Notes: generated by a model not told the origin, from the letters alone. Positions 12,601 to 24,215 are shown, counted from the first letter of the stretch. The stretch: 64,000 nucleotides of DNA from Siniperca chuatsi (GCF_020085105.1 NC_058044.1:27594206-27658205), one strand, 5' to 3'. Program-made: numbers and translations.

Positions 12601-15600
12601 CTACATCTCACAGATCCAATTTTGTTCTATGTTGCAGTTCTCATCATTCCAGTCGCCTTTCCCTGTCGCACGGTGCCAGAACTCCACACAGTCCTGGTCC
12701 CTCCCGTTATAGCTGTTGGGCTGGCCTTTACCCCAGTACCTGCAGGACAAAGAGAGACATCCAAACGGAGAATGAACAGTGAATGAAATCAACATTGCCC
12801 AGAGCTTTTAGTTTGGAAATAAAGACACATGAGCTTAGTTTCTTACGCTGTCGTCAGTGGTGTCCCATCTACCCATTTCCACTGCCCTTCTACTCCTCCA
12901 TCAGTCAGTCCAATCCAGACTTCTTTGTCACTTCCATACAAGCCATTGATGAAGCTCTATGAGGGAAGAGACATAAAATTCAAAGTTATTGCAGAGATTT
13001 CTTACACATCAAGTTACGTTTTACTTTATTAGCATGTCATATATCCAGTTATTGTTGTGGTGTGGCACAGCTTAAAGTTGCACTAATCAATATTTTTATA
13101 CTAAAAATGGATGAAAGAGATATTTCCCTCAGAGGTTGGTGGAGGCCAAAAACAGTGCAAAAAGAGAGTGAATATTGGACTTAAATTCAAATCAACACAG
13201 TGAGCACAAAGATGCTAAAAGCTTTGTTGAGCTGAGGGGAACTGTAGAGTCGGGTGATAATTCTTTGTGTCTTCATCACTACGAGCGACAGCTTTCACAT
13301 TACACATCTATCGTTCCATTGTTAATATGAAAAAATCAATTAGTGTGGCTTTAAGGAAGTAAAAATGCCCATCAAGTAGCTGATTCCTTGCAATTTTATG
13401 AAAAAGAATATGGTGACACTTGCACGCACAGTCATGCAGATATAGACAAATGGACACAGCTAAACGAACCATTTCCGCTTGGCTTGTTATGATTGCCAGG
13501 TCTGCTTTTTTGCTTTGACAGAATTCTCTGCTCATATTCCAGGTTTTCGTGCCAACAGAAGTGAAGTAGCAGCTGTACTCAAACTTCTTCCACCCAGAAG
13601 GGCATTTCTTACCTGAAAAAGATATTGTTGATCAATAACCAAACATTTAGACAGAAGTGTTTACAAACATTGACTTGGAGTACATTTTTAAAGTGATGTT
13701 TGGTGGTTTTTTGTGGTAATAAAGGTTTGGATTTGTTTTTCAGACGGCGTGGCTACAGGACCTTTCAGCTTTTTCCAGCATACATTTGACAAGAAGGCCA
13801 CATGAGTTTTGCCAGGTGAGAGGACATTTTGCAATATGAAACATGCTTAGTATGTGCTTTTTGTCGGTTTCTTAATTCCTTGTGCTTACCTTGGTCTCCC
13901 AGAGCAGTCAGGTTGTCGTATTTCACCTTCAGCAGGTCTCTCTCCAAAGTTACATTTTTGCAACTGCTTTCAAGCTCTTCTTTTTCCTTAACCAAGGATG
14001 CGTAAGCAGCCTGCAACTCATCTGTCATTTTTACAATTTGGTTGTAACTTTCCTGCAGAGTGTCTCTATCTATCGTCAGGTTTTTGTGACTGCTTGCTAG
14101 CTTGTCATTCTCATTGGAAGAGAAGTTGTATCTGTCCTGCAAATGCTCTACATCCTTGATCAAGGCGTTGTAACTCAACTGCAGCTGCTCTTTTGATCTG
14201 GTCACATTATTGATTTTGTTCTGTAAATTCTCTTTGTCTTTGAACACTGAGTTATAACTGACCTGTAACTCATTTTTGCGTCTGACCACTGAATCGTATT
14301 GTTTTTGTAACAAGTCTTTGGCCTTAGACAAGGCATTGTTATTAGTCTCCAACAGGTCTTTACTGGCTTTTAGCTGTTCTTTCTCTTTGCTTAAAGCAGC
14401 GTTACTGGCCTGTAACTGGCTTTGGCTAACTTTTAGACTGTTTGTTTCTGTTGTCAGTAAATTGTTATTGATCTGTAGCCTGTCTCTCATTTTCGATAAG
14501 TAATTGTAACTGTTCTGTAACTGCTCACGGCTGGCCTCAAGATTTCCTTTCTCTTTTCCCACTGTCTTCAGGTTCGCCTGTAGATCCTCTCTCTCTTTGC
14601 TCATGGCTTTTAGGTTGATCTGATGCTCTTGCTCTACTTTTCGGTCTGTCGGAGATGAGAGATATCAGTAAATCAGCAAATCAGTGATTTTACCATGACA
14701 TCAGGCAACTTTCTAAAACATGTGAACATATGACAGAGAAAACAAAGAGGTAGACTCACAGTGGGTACTCTGACCTATGACCACAGCCAACAGGAGAACA
14801 CACAGGATCCCAAGGCAAACTGTAGCGACCCGGAAAGGGCTGTTTCTCAATGCATACACTGAATAACAGCAAGAGTAGAAACAGAAACGTAAAATTGATG
14901 AAGCGTTCACTTGTGGTTATGTGCTTCATCTGTGTTGTGATATTGAGTGGTGTTGCAAATTACTATAAAAAACATTCAATTCAATCAAAGGAGCTCACCA
15001 ATTAATTAGTTCTTTTAGAAATGCCCATAATTCATTATTATTTTGTAGTCCTTAAAACAACATATTTCATATACCAACATATATAAATTGTATAACTTAT
15101 AACAAACCAGTGGATCTGTAAACCTTAAATTCATTCATATCTAACTATTCATATTTTTCACTTGGGTTGGCTGATAAGGATTAAATCTTATCTCACAGTT
15201 TATGTAGTTTTATATTGATTTATCTATATGCACCAGATAAATTTAAAGTTAAATTGAAACCATGTTTTTGGATAAAATGACTTTTGGCTAATCTTAAGAG
15301 TCAAATATCTGAAAAATCAAGACATTTCATCCCATTAATGCAACAATTCTATAAATCCTAAGTCTCGCTAAGTGATTTGCAACATCTGACCAAATACAAA
15401 TGAATGAGATATACTGTTCATCTCAATATAAACATCATGACAAAATCACAGACTGTTGACAATTTCTTTTATTGTTTCATGGGATGTATTGTCATGTAGA
15501 AGTAGCTATAGCTTATCTTAGCTTGTTTTGTCTCAGTGATTTTCCACTATTTTTACATTGTCCTGCCATAATGTCCTGTTTAAACAGTAATACAACTGAA

Positions 15601-16450
15601 TTAAAGCAGTAATAATTGATTTTGGGGCCACGTGGGGGCAGCAGAACAAACTGCATGTTAAACTCATAAAGTTGTTGTGGCAAACAAGTTGCCCTTTTAC
15701 GCATTGGACAGAAATGGAAGAACATCAGCATTTATTTGGTGTTGTGTTTTTGATGATATGACAAAGTCCAATATTCCCTCTCCTTTCAGCTCTGCTTTGG
15801 TCTCCACCAACTCCTGAGTGAAATATCTGACTCTTTAGCAGCTTAAAGCTCCACTGTTTTAACAAGTCGCTAACTTTGTCTGTGGTGCTGCAGTGCACAG
15901 TTGGTTTGTCAGAGCTTTTTTGCTTAAAACTACCTGCCTGCTCCTGGCTGTTGCCAGAAATAAGACTCCAAATGGACACTAATGTTGCTCTATATTGGCT
16001 GAGTAAATAGGTAATGGTTTGCTAACTGTTCCCCTTGTAAAATTTATAAGGTTAAATGTTAAATGTGAAATGTTTACAGCTCATTACAGTGTATGTTTTA
16101 GGTAAATAAGTTCTTTTTGTAACTGTATGGTATGAAAAATACTGTCAACTGTTGTCAGCAGTAATCTTAGGAATTTCTGATTTCTGTTGATAAGAGCAGT
16201 GAGACTGGACTAAAACAGTACAGTTGTGGACTGAAAATTGTTAAAAAGCTCAGTGGAACTGACAGTTGACACATTTTTATTGTCTCAAGGTATATATTGT
16301 CACATCACCCAACCCTATTTGGAATGAAGTTCTTATTTTGTTACCTGAGTACTGCAGCTTGCTGCCATCTGTGAAAAATTGCTTATAGCCAGTTTTACTG
16401 TTGTCCATGTCCATGTTTGTCACTGTAGAGGCACGGTACTCGACAGTCAT
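12601..16450 (-). CDS. CD209-like type II membrane C-type lectin
   Basis: Predicted 450-residue type II membrane receptor that would bind glycans outside the cell. Six coding exons, all phase-consistent: 16345-16450 (start MTVEYRAS, cytoplasmic tail), 14760-14858 (membrane span VATVCLGILCVLLLAVVIG), 13890-14645 (stalk, 252 codons), then three lectin-domain exons 13470-13612, 12847-12956 and 12601-12739 ending in TAG. The stalk is fifteen 14-residue repeats plus three extra heptads, a long coiled coil. The lectin domain begins KKCPSGWKKFEYSCYF and contains WIGLTDGG, a QPN motif (GKGQPNSYNG), the calcium-site WND (KGDWNDENC) and ends NWICEM. The lineage is the fish CD209/CLEC4-like group, but the orthologue is not assigned. 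Cysteines and calcium residues look complete, so the gene appears functional. Confidence 0.9.
13071..13355. mobile_element. MITE-like element with terminal inverted repeats, inverted internally
   Basis: Left end CTTAAAGTTGCACTAATCAA; the right end, reverse-complemented, is CTTAAAGCCACACTAATTGA, so the ends are imperfect inverted repeats, each with a TTAA at the edge. The left half matches the reverse complement of 15770-15830, while the right half (GTAGAGTCGGGTGATAATTC) matches 57160 in forward orientation. It lies in the lectin gene intron between the first two lectin-domain exons. Confidence 0.6.
13890..14645 (-). repeat. Lectin stalk exon: 42-bp (14-residue) coding repeats
   Basis: After about 20 leading residues, the exon is a run of 14-residue units starting with L(Q/E/K), e.g. 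LQVSYNSVFKDKEN, LQNKINNVTRSKEQ, LQESYNQIVKMTDE, LQAAYASLVKEKEE. I count fifteen full units and three single heptads (LEASREQ, LKVSQSQ, LKASKDL). Two heptads per unit fit a coiled coil. N-linked sequons fall at residue 7 of units 8, 11, 14 and 15 (NVT, NLT, NVT, NLT), with one NFS at residue 6 of unit 10. One cysteine lies in unit 14. Confidence 0.85.
15601..15990 (+). mobile_element. Copy of the same TTAA-edged repeat family
   Basis: Begins TTAAAGCAGTAATAATTGAT, then TGGGGCCACGTGGGGGCAGC and later TCCACCAACTCCTGAGTGAA. These words recur in order at 56723-57232, so this is a second copy, lacking the right end. It sits in the lectin intron between the tail exon and the membrane-span exon. Confidence 0.6.
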
Positions 16451-16459
16451 CTTTGCATC

Positions 16460-18790
16460 TGCTTCATTAGCTGGAGTCTTACCAGTAAAAAAAAAAACAG
16501 TAGCATTAGCTTCAGAAATAGCTGCTGAGTTTTTCAGTAATGTCACTAGAAAGTCTTTCCCTTCCCATTTCAGTGATTTCCCTTTAATTTATTTTCCTCT
16601 TCTAAGTTCCCTCCAGTAGGTTCCTATCTTGACATAAAGAAGATACTGTAGACCTTGTATTACCTTTACAAGGACTGAAACATCAGCATACGTTGTCAAG
16701 GTGTTTTCTGGGTTTAGCGTTTTTGTAGTGCAACACTGAATACTAATACCAGATTTAGACCTTAAATATCATGAATGTAAGATACAAACAAAGTCATCCT
16801 TACCTCAGCGTATAGCGATGATAACACAGTCAAAGAAGTGGAAATGTGAAGGGATTATGTTTTGAGCAATCTCGGAGAGTAAAACCTAATCTATTGACTT
16901 CCTGTAACTTCACCCTGCAAAAGCATTGCACTTATGCTTCAATATATGCCACACTCACTATAAATCCTTGGATGGTTTTCTTTACACTTGTGGCCAGTGG
17001 GGCAGAAAGGGAGGGTTGGTCAGTAGGTGGAGCGAGAGCCTCTGTCCTTCCTAATTGTTAGTGAGTTAGGAACACTGTTGGTGCATTTTTTGTGGCGTCA
17101 TCATAACCTAAGATATTGTTTTGTGGTTTTCTTGTCAGTTTTTGTCATAAACACACCAGACAAGATGGACTCATTAGTAAAATCAGTTTGTGTTTCTGGT
17201 TGGAATAAACACCTGCCTCCTCCAAGGTCATGAGGGGAAAGAGCTCTACATAGAGCAGCAGCAACAATTTCACAACATGAACCACATGTTCACATGAACA
17301 AAAATGAGGAACAACAGATTTCACAAGAAACAAAAATGGTGAACATGCAGTTTTCAGATCAACATAAAGTCTGAGTCGTGTCGATTACTCAAGTTTTGTT
17401 CCAACATCTGTTTTCAGCAAAACATCATGCACTGGGCTAGGAAATCCATTTTGTGTAAACTCCATTTAATCTCACTGTGATCGTAAAAAATGTGTACTTT
17501 TTACACCTCAGAGCACTGATTGGTGTAGAAATGTGTTATATTTTTTTCATATTAATCTGAACTTGATGGACATTTTCATATAATTGAATAATGCAATAAA
17601 TCCATTCATAAAGTTCTTTATGCTCCCACATCACTCTCATTGTTACACACTGCATATAGCCTTAGAGGCCACTATTTTCTGGATCACAACAACAACAGTA
17701 ACAGGTCCTGTTGGAACAATGCAAGCTGGAGCTAACATTTCAAAAGCTCTTCAACTCATGCTTATTCAGGTTCCTGTGTGTATATCCAATGCTTTAGATT
17801 GTACAGTGAATCAGCATTCTCTGTCCTGACCTCAACCCCACAGAACACCCTGGACCACAGTGGCAGGATGTGACCCTCACTCATATTTATATTTATTTAA
17901 TTTCTGTCTTAGATTAAATAAAATTCATTGGAGAAAAATAAGAAATGTCTTCATCTGATTCATTAAATATGCACAGGCAATGGACTTGTTTGCACCCACG
18001 TGAAAATACTGCTGAATCTATTGGTGAATCATCTGAGTGTTCCAGCCAGTTTTAACGTCACGGAGTATGTTTGTGTTTTTACTTTGGAACAAATAGAAGT
18101 CTAGGGAAAAGAGTATTGGCTGGAACATACTGTAGGCCTGTAGCCTATATATGTTACTGTGTATGTTGTAAAGTAGGCCTACTTATGGGGTACAACATTG
18201 TACCAGTCCACTTCAGAAGCCTGAGGTGGGACAGGTTTATGTAGACTGACACTGTTGTTACACAAAGTGACAAAGGCTTTTTTATGATGAGGTTTCTAGA
18301 GTAACACTGTGACAGGACATGAAATTGATCATCTTCTATAACTGCCTTGGCTGTTTGATGGACACGCCTGGTTTTCAGTTCCGCTGTATTTACTGGAGGA
18401 ACTTAATCAGAAAAAGGCTTACAGAACTCATGATGTTTCCCAAACTTCCAGCTTTGTTGCTCAGTAGGTCACACTGTACCCCATAATATTATGATATGTA
18501 TGTTAAGGGTTATTTTTTGTGTTTTAATAGGACTTGTGTGAGATGCCTAAAGTTACCAAAAAAGACACACAGCTGCTGAGGTGACTTGAGTTGCCACTGA
18601 GTAAATTAGCTGAAGAGAAACTACGACAAAGTGAGTCATGACAAAGCTGGGATCAACTGCTACACCCGTCTGTTATCTCATCCGAGTAGCTGTAGCTTTT
18701 CAAGATTAGCTGACATCTCAAAAAGAGCCTCAGAGAGAGAATCATGAACACACAGGAAAGGCAAATGAGAGATTCATTTTCAAATGATTC
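16460..18790. other. Upstream of the lectin gene, no gene recognised
   Basis: A possible splice acceptor (GTAAGACTCCAG) lies about 20 bp upstream of the lectin start codon, so a non-coding first exon may exist further up, but I cannot place it. The rest is AT-rich with no coding block. Confidence 0.35.
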
Positions 18791-18794
18791 ACTT

Positions 18795-19040
18795 CTTTAA
18801 AGGAGCACTCCACCTATTTTAAACATGAAGATCAGTTTACTCGTCATGAGGAGAATAGTACTACTCAGCCTGTGGAATCAGTTGTATCATGTCTTCTGTG
18901 GTTCTGGCCTGTGTTACTGTACAAACATGAGGTGTAGGGTTTAAAGGAAGTGGGCATTTAGGAGGCGGGGGGGGGTCTTATGAAAGACACTATTGAGTAT
19001 GGAAATGTAGCATCTAGCATTTTTGGCCTCTGCTGTTTTG
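18795..19040 (+). repeat. Dispersed repeat copy (same family as 3690-3900)
   Basis: AAAGGAGCACTCCACCTATT is followed by TACTACTCAGCCTGTGGAAT and TCTTCTGTGGTTCTGGCCTG. The middle words match the copy at 3735-3785. It carries a G10 run near 18967. Likely a non-autonomous DNA element; no transposase is seen. Confidence 0.5.
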
Positions 19041-19530
19041 ATATTTCACTTTTTTTAATCTGCTATGTACAACCTTTATTTAATTAGGTAATCTCACTGA
19101 GATCAAGATCTCTTTCGCAAGACAGACCTGAGTACAGCCGATAAAAAGAAAACCAAACACAGACATCATTAAATCCATTGCTGAACTTCTTTAATACCTG
19201 CCAGTACAGCCATAGATATATACTGTATATGTATTTACGTCTGTCAGCACATAGCATTTCAATTGACACTTCCAACAAGTCCACATACATAAATAACAAA
19301 ATATGTGGTTTCTTGGTCTGACCCACAGGATCGTGTTCTGATGTAGCAGCACTATTGGCAAGGTGACATAGTTTGCAGTTTTGTAAAGTTTAGGTAACTA
19401 AACTTCATTAAGGGTAAGAAAGGTTGTTGTCATGGTTAAAAGAAACCATAGACTGTTGGTAGGAGACAGAGGTAAAGGTACGCTGTCTGTATAGTCAAAG
19501 TCAGCCATGCTGAACTCCTTCCTTTCTCAG

Positions 19531-22500
19531 TCAGTGTTGTCCATTTGAAGTGATCTTGCTGTTTTGCACATCGAGGCTGTAGTGATGATGGCGGACCCTG
19601 TAGAAAATGTGTCCCAGTAAGGACCATCTCGTACTGGGTGTGACGTACCCATTGGTGACCCCCACGCAGTGGAAGCCCAGACGCTGGTATAGCTGGTGGG
19701 CAGCGTGCCTGTACGCTGTGGTTCCCAGGACAACAGAGGAGTATCTGTGAGTGACAGCAAACTCCAGAACCTTTCGCCCCAGTGCCACGCCGACTCCACA
19801 CCGCCGACAGCTCCGGTCAACAGACATCCGCAGCAACTCGACAGCACCTCCTGACTTCTGCTGGCCGACTGCTGCTACGACACCCACCACTTTGCCTTCC
19901 AGCACTGCTACCCACAGACAGGAGTCTGAGGTGGAGTGCAAGGACACGGCATGAACATGATGAATATAGGATGTGAAAATGCATAGACAAAAGGAAAATC
20001 ATTCAGTTTAAAACCTAATTCATTCAAGTCTTTTTTTTCAACAAGAGATAGTAGAGGTGGGCGGTATTAATGGTATATAGAGTACACCGGTATGAATTTT
20101 CTATTTCTATTTTGACTATACCGTGCTGACCGGTAGAGCCCTCATTTTCCTTGACCTAAAAAAAAAGCCCCAAGATTCGTCACAGGATTCGTTGTCATCA
20201 GCCTGCGTCAGTGAATCATCTGGAAAACGTGAGAGCCCATGCTGCTTAGTTTGGAAATAAAGAAATGGCTGAAAGCGCTGCACAACGAAGAGGAGGAGAA
20301 GCTGGTTTTTTAAAAAAAACCCGGTGTAACTTCCATTATATGGACATGGTTTGGGTTTAAAAGGTCAGACAACGATAATCTTGGTTGTGGTTGCAAGGGG
20401 TGGTAATACAAGCAATCTTTTCTATCACCTCAAATCAAAACACGCTGCAAAATAATGGGTCCTCCGCAAACATCAAGTGAATCGTCGAGCAGCGATGGGA
20501 AGAAAAAAGTATGAAAAAGTGTTTTTCAGAGATGGACGTTACTTTAGAAAAGGTTTTGAATTATTTTCTATTTATCATTGCAGTTTTGCAGAATAAATAC
20601 TCTTAAAATACCTCTGTACTAAGTGGAATATGTCCTAGTGCTACAGTTAAGAGTACAGTAATACCTGCCATGCAATTGCCATACTAGTGCTTCATCCTTT
20701 CAGAAGCATTTATATTGAAATATTAAGAAAAATGAATACCGTGATATATTCCGTTACCGTCGGTGCGTCAAATTATTCCGTGATATAAATTGTAGGCAAT
20801 AACACCCAGCACTTGGCCTCGACAACTAACCTGATCTTATTGTTACAACAGTCACTCAAAGAGGACGCACAATATACTTTTCAGTGGGGTTTAATTCCCT
20901 CAGTCCTGACTTTATTACGCGTGTCCTAGTGTCGAGGAAAACCTGAACATCAGTGTTGTGTGAAAACTGCATTTCACAGGCACAGACCGGTTAGAGACTT
21001 ATCACTTTGTGAGGGATAATGCTGGTAGAATTGTTTATTTTTGTTTATATTTATACGATGATCTGTACTACTTGTGTGTCCATTATCAGACACTGCTTTG
21101 TAGCCTCTGGACAGAAGAGTCTTCCCAATAAGATTGTGAATTTTACCAACAATACGACTGCTAATTTTCTGTAATGTTTGAATGTTTTTAATCGTGTGAT
21201 TCATATGATCCAGTTTTCTAGTTTTTTTGTTACTATTTTCAAATACTTCTTAATCTCAGACATGGAATGCCTGTGTGCACTGTAAAAGACTACAAGCAAC
21301 AATGGAAATGAGTCCAGGACTTTATCTCCCTGACACAGTCTGTTGTATTTCATAAATATATTAAAATGTCAATAAACCAAAACAAAACAAAAAAAGACAA
21401 TCCCATCATAGAACTCAAAAGCTGTCTTGTCCAAGGTTGCAGCCGGTATGGACAAAGTAAGGCTACACTGTCTCTTCGTTTTAAATGTTGACCTTGTTCG
21501 CGTCAACATGTCTTCCAGCACTTTTGTAGATTCTGCTACAGATATGGTATTATTTTCCTGCATTAAACTGTGCTGGTTCCAACAGTCCTGGGGGTCTGGC
21601 TGTGCAGGATTAGAAAACACTCCTGCTACCTTATGTTCTGTTCAGAGGGCCATTCTTATGAGCTGGTATGCTTAATCAGGGAATAAAAGTGGAATCAAGA
21701 CTCCATAGCGTTTTACTTGGGTCAATTCTACCATATGTGTTCGCTATAAGTCATAAATAGTAGGAGCAGATCCTTTTTCAGTACATACTACACATGAAAT
21801 TTACATTGTATAATATATACCTGATGATTTCATATAAAACCCTTCGATGTCTCCCATGTCTCTGCTCATGGCGTGCTCCAGGTAACCACGGATCACACGT
21901 CTGCTGTAGAAGTAGCGCCCGCACAGCACAATAGCAGGGAGGAGTCCTATCAGCCACCAACACATGGTGATGACTAAACATACAACTGGAAAGATATGAA
22001 CAGATGTGTGAATGTAAAGCAAATATAAAGTTGTAGTACTTTTAACCAGTGATGGTAAGTAACTGAATAGATTTATTCAAGTACTGTACTTGAGCGTTTG
22101 TATATTATGCTACTTCACTACATTTCAGATGGAAATATTTTGCTTTTTACTCCAGTACATTTATTCGACAACTATGACTACTAGTTACTTTTTTTTATTT
22201 ATTTGACATTAAAACATATTATAAGCTTATTTCAGACCAGAGTTTCAGACCAGGAGCTTCAAGGCAACGCTGCCAGAAATCATGTGACTCGCAAGCTTGC
22301 AACTGTGTGGGCAGATCTCTGAAAAGTGGGTGCTGTAAACTCAGCTATGAAAGAACAGTCTGCAATACGAGTCCACAAAAGTTTCAAAATAAGGATTTGC
22401 CCTTTCGAAACTCTTTTCCCAACATATGCGCACCAGTTTTCAGATCACCATTTACAAGGTTTCAAACCTGGAACAGTGACAAATTTGAAACTGAAGATGT

Positions 22501-23164
22501 GTTGGAGAAACACTGTAAACATATTGTTGCTGTTAGGAAGAACGAAAACTCAAATACAAAATAATGTTTGCAGAGATTTGAAAAAAAAATCAGCCTATCA
22601 AAACATGAGTTTCAATCTTTCAAAGCTTTTTTTTCAGTTTCGAGACATGATATTCATCCCATTCAAAAACACAATGTAAAATGAACATAAGTAACATAAG
22701 AAATAAACACAAGAACTAACAGCCAGAAAAGGAAAAAAAATGTTTTGTAGCAACCAGCAAACTCATAGAGTCCATAAAAACATTTTTTAAGATGTGTCTT
22801 AAAAAGAAAATACAGTCTCCTGATCTCTGGCTGGTCTTTCCAAAGTCTCAGTGCTCCTTATCAGTGTGCTTGCAATTACCACCTTACATACTTTACAACT
22901 GCAGAAACAATCACAGAAATATGTCATTTATGCAGTAATCTTACCTGTCACAGCAGTATAGAGCAGGAGACTCTCAGGGTGATGTGTCAAGCCTCTGAAG
23001 GCGGTGTCTGGGACCATCTCCATCAGCCCTTCATAAAAGATCCTCTGTACCTCCGGTTTGTCTGCTGGCTCAAACTCACGCACAACTATAGGTTGAAGTC
23101 CATTTTGAGCTTTTAGATCTTTGTCATGTTTTTGGACATACTTTTTCTGTGCTTTTTCCTCCAT
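19531..23164 (-). CDS. nat8l: NAT8L-like N-acetyltransferase
   Basis: Predicted 259-residue membrane-anchored GNAT acetyltransferase. NAT8L makes N-acetylaspartate from aspartate and acetyl-CoA. Three coding exons with matched phase 1 joins: 22945-23164 (start ATG at 23164), 21821-21985 and 19531-19925 (stop TGA). Exon 1 has REFEPADKPEVQRIFYEGLM and TAFRGLTHHPE, as in NAT8L. Exon 2 supplies the hydrophobic hairpin (VVCLVITMCWWLIGLLPAIV), then YFYSRRVIRGYLEHAMSRDM. Exon 3 holds the acetyltransferase core: DSCLWVAVLEGKVVGVVAA, the acetyl-CoA motif RRCGVGVALGRKVLEFA (fits R-x-x-G-x-G) and SSVVLGTTAYRHAAHQLYQR. The N-terminal leader is shorter than in vertebrate NAT8L, so this may be a fish paralogue rather than the strict orthologue. 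Confidence 0.85.
20050..20806 (+). mobile_element. hAT-type DNA transposon fossil with a BED-finger remnant
   Basis: Left end AGAGGTGGGCGGTATTAATG; the right end, reverse-complemented, reads AAGTGCTGGGTGTTATTGCC, so the ends are similar inverted repeats. Inside, an ATG near 20265 opens MAESAAQRRRGEA, and after a frame change FGFKRSDNDNLGCGC then GGNTSNLFYHLKSKHAAK, the pattern of a BED zinc finger (CxxC...H-x4-H) as found at the N-terminus of hAT transposases. The catalytic part is missing, so it is an internally deleted copy. It lies in the second intron of the nat8l-like gene. Confidence 0.65.
22045..22250 (+). mobile_element. hAT-like MITE
   Basis: Begins CAGTGATGGTAAGTAACTGA and continues CAAGTACTGTACTTGAGCGT and CACTACATTTCAGATGGAAA, words typical of a very common fish hAT-derived MITE. 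It lies in the first intron of the nat8l-like gene. The 3' end is not clear. Confidence 0.65.
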
Positions 23165-23594
23165 ATAAAACTTTTTTTTTAAATATGTGATTAGTTAGGA
23201 TACAGAGGATGCAGGTATAGAACTAGTAGCTGAGGTTCAACCGCTGACAACTTCTTTCAGCAATAATGCTTGCTAGTGCTGTCTGTTGTGCACAAGTTTC
23301 TCTACACCATCTCTGCTTTGAGATAGTATGGTGGCCCAGAAGCTTTGCAGTAGTTTTTAAAGCATTTGTCAATGAGGGTTCCCCACAGATAAGATGTTTG
23401 GAGGCCCCTCATGCCCTCTTATCAGTTCCCATATGTGAAAAAAGCTAGAGCTAAGCAGGAGCTAGAGATATGGGGAAGCGGTTAGCTGCTGGGAAAAATG
23501 TTCCTACCGGTTACTCCAAAGTTGTCTTATTTACATGTGTGTCCAGTTAGCTGGCTCGTTAATGTTAGCCACAAACAACCTCACATACTAGTAA

Positions 23595-24030
23595 AAAAGC
23601 TGATAAGATTATCAATAACCCCACACATGTCCTCTATGACTACTTCAAGCTGCTGCCATCAGGAATCCGTTTCAGATTGCCTGTATTTAAAACAAACAGA
23701 AGGAAGTTCGATTTTATTCCAGAAGCCATTGGACTTATGAACAGCCACAGTACACGAAATTGTCCATTTACCTTGTGTATAGACTGATAAATGCAGTTAT
23801 ATTTTTTGACGTAACATGTGCTTTTGTGATGTTGAATATACTTGGCCAGCTATGGATTGGTCACTGCTATTAATCCTTGCGCATGTCTTTCTAACATATT
23901 TGTATTTTTAGGTTTGTCTAAATGAATTGTCTATGTGTACTGTAAACTATAGCATGTTTGCATGCTGGCTTGCCTTGAATTGCCCCTTGAGGGACTTATA
24001 AAGTATTTTCACTTGAATTTAACTGAATTT
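23595..24030 (+). mobile_element. LINE 3' end fragment
   Basis: Open frame reading VLYDYFKLLPSGIRFRLPVF, then RRKFDFIPEAIGLMNSH and a stop near 23786, the C-terminal tail of fish non-LTR retrotransposon ORF2 (Rex1/L2-like). A 3' UTR follows and ends AATTGCCCCTTGAGGGACTT, TATAAAG and an AT-rich tail (TTGAATTTAACTGAAT), the usual LINE end. 5'-truncated. Confidence 0.7.
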
Positions 24031-24084
24031 TTCAAGGAACTTGCCCAGCACTGATGTTGAGTTGCCTTAGTCTGCCTGAGTCTC

Positions 24085-24215
24085 AGTGTTTCTATTGCAG
24101 TTGATTTGTTGTTCAATTCTATTGTGAGGGTTTTTAAGATGTTTTCTTCAAAGTTAGAAGTGGTGTCCCACACTGTTCAGTGCTAAGCCCCGGCTTTTTT
24201 AGCGCCTCTCAGCCA
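24085..24215 (+). repeat. Dispersed repeat, inverted partner of 47385-47525
   Basis: GTTGATTTGTTGTTCAATTC, TTTAAGATGTTTTCTTCAAA and GTGGTGTCCCACACTGTTCA here match the reverse complement of 47385-47525 closely. Family unknown to me; the length suggests a SINE or a short DNA element. Confidence 0.55.

Noticed and set aside
19436-19847. Overlapping ORFs of over 100 residues in other frames of the nat8l-like final exon
   Set aside because: They are shadows; only the frame with the acetyltransferase motif is phase-consistent with the other exons.
22307-22679. Two overlapping ORFs of 85 and 117 residues
   Set aside because: In the first intron of the nat8l-like gene and next to a hAT-like repeat; no recognisable domain.
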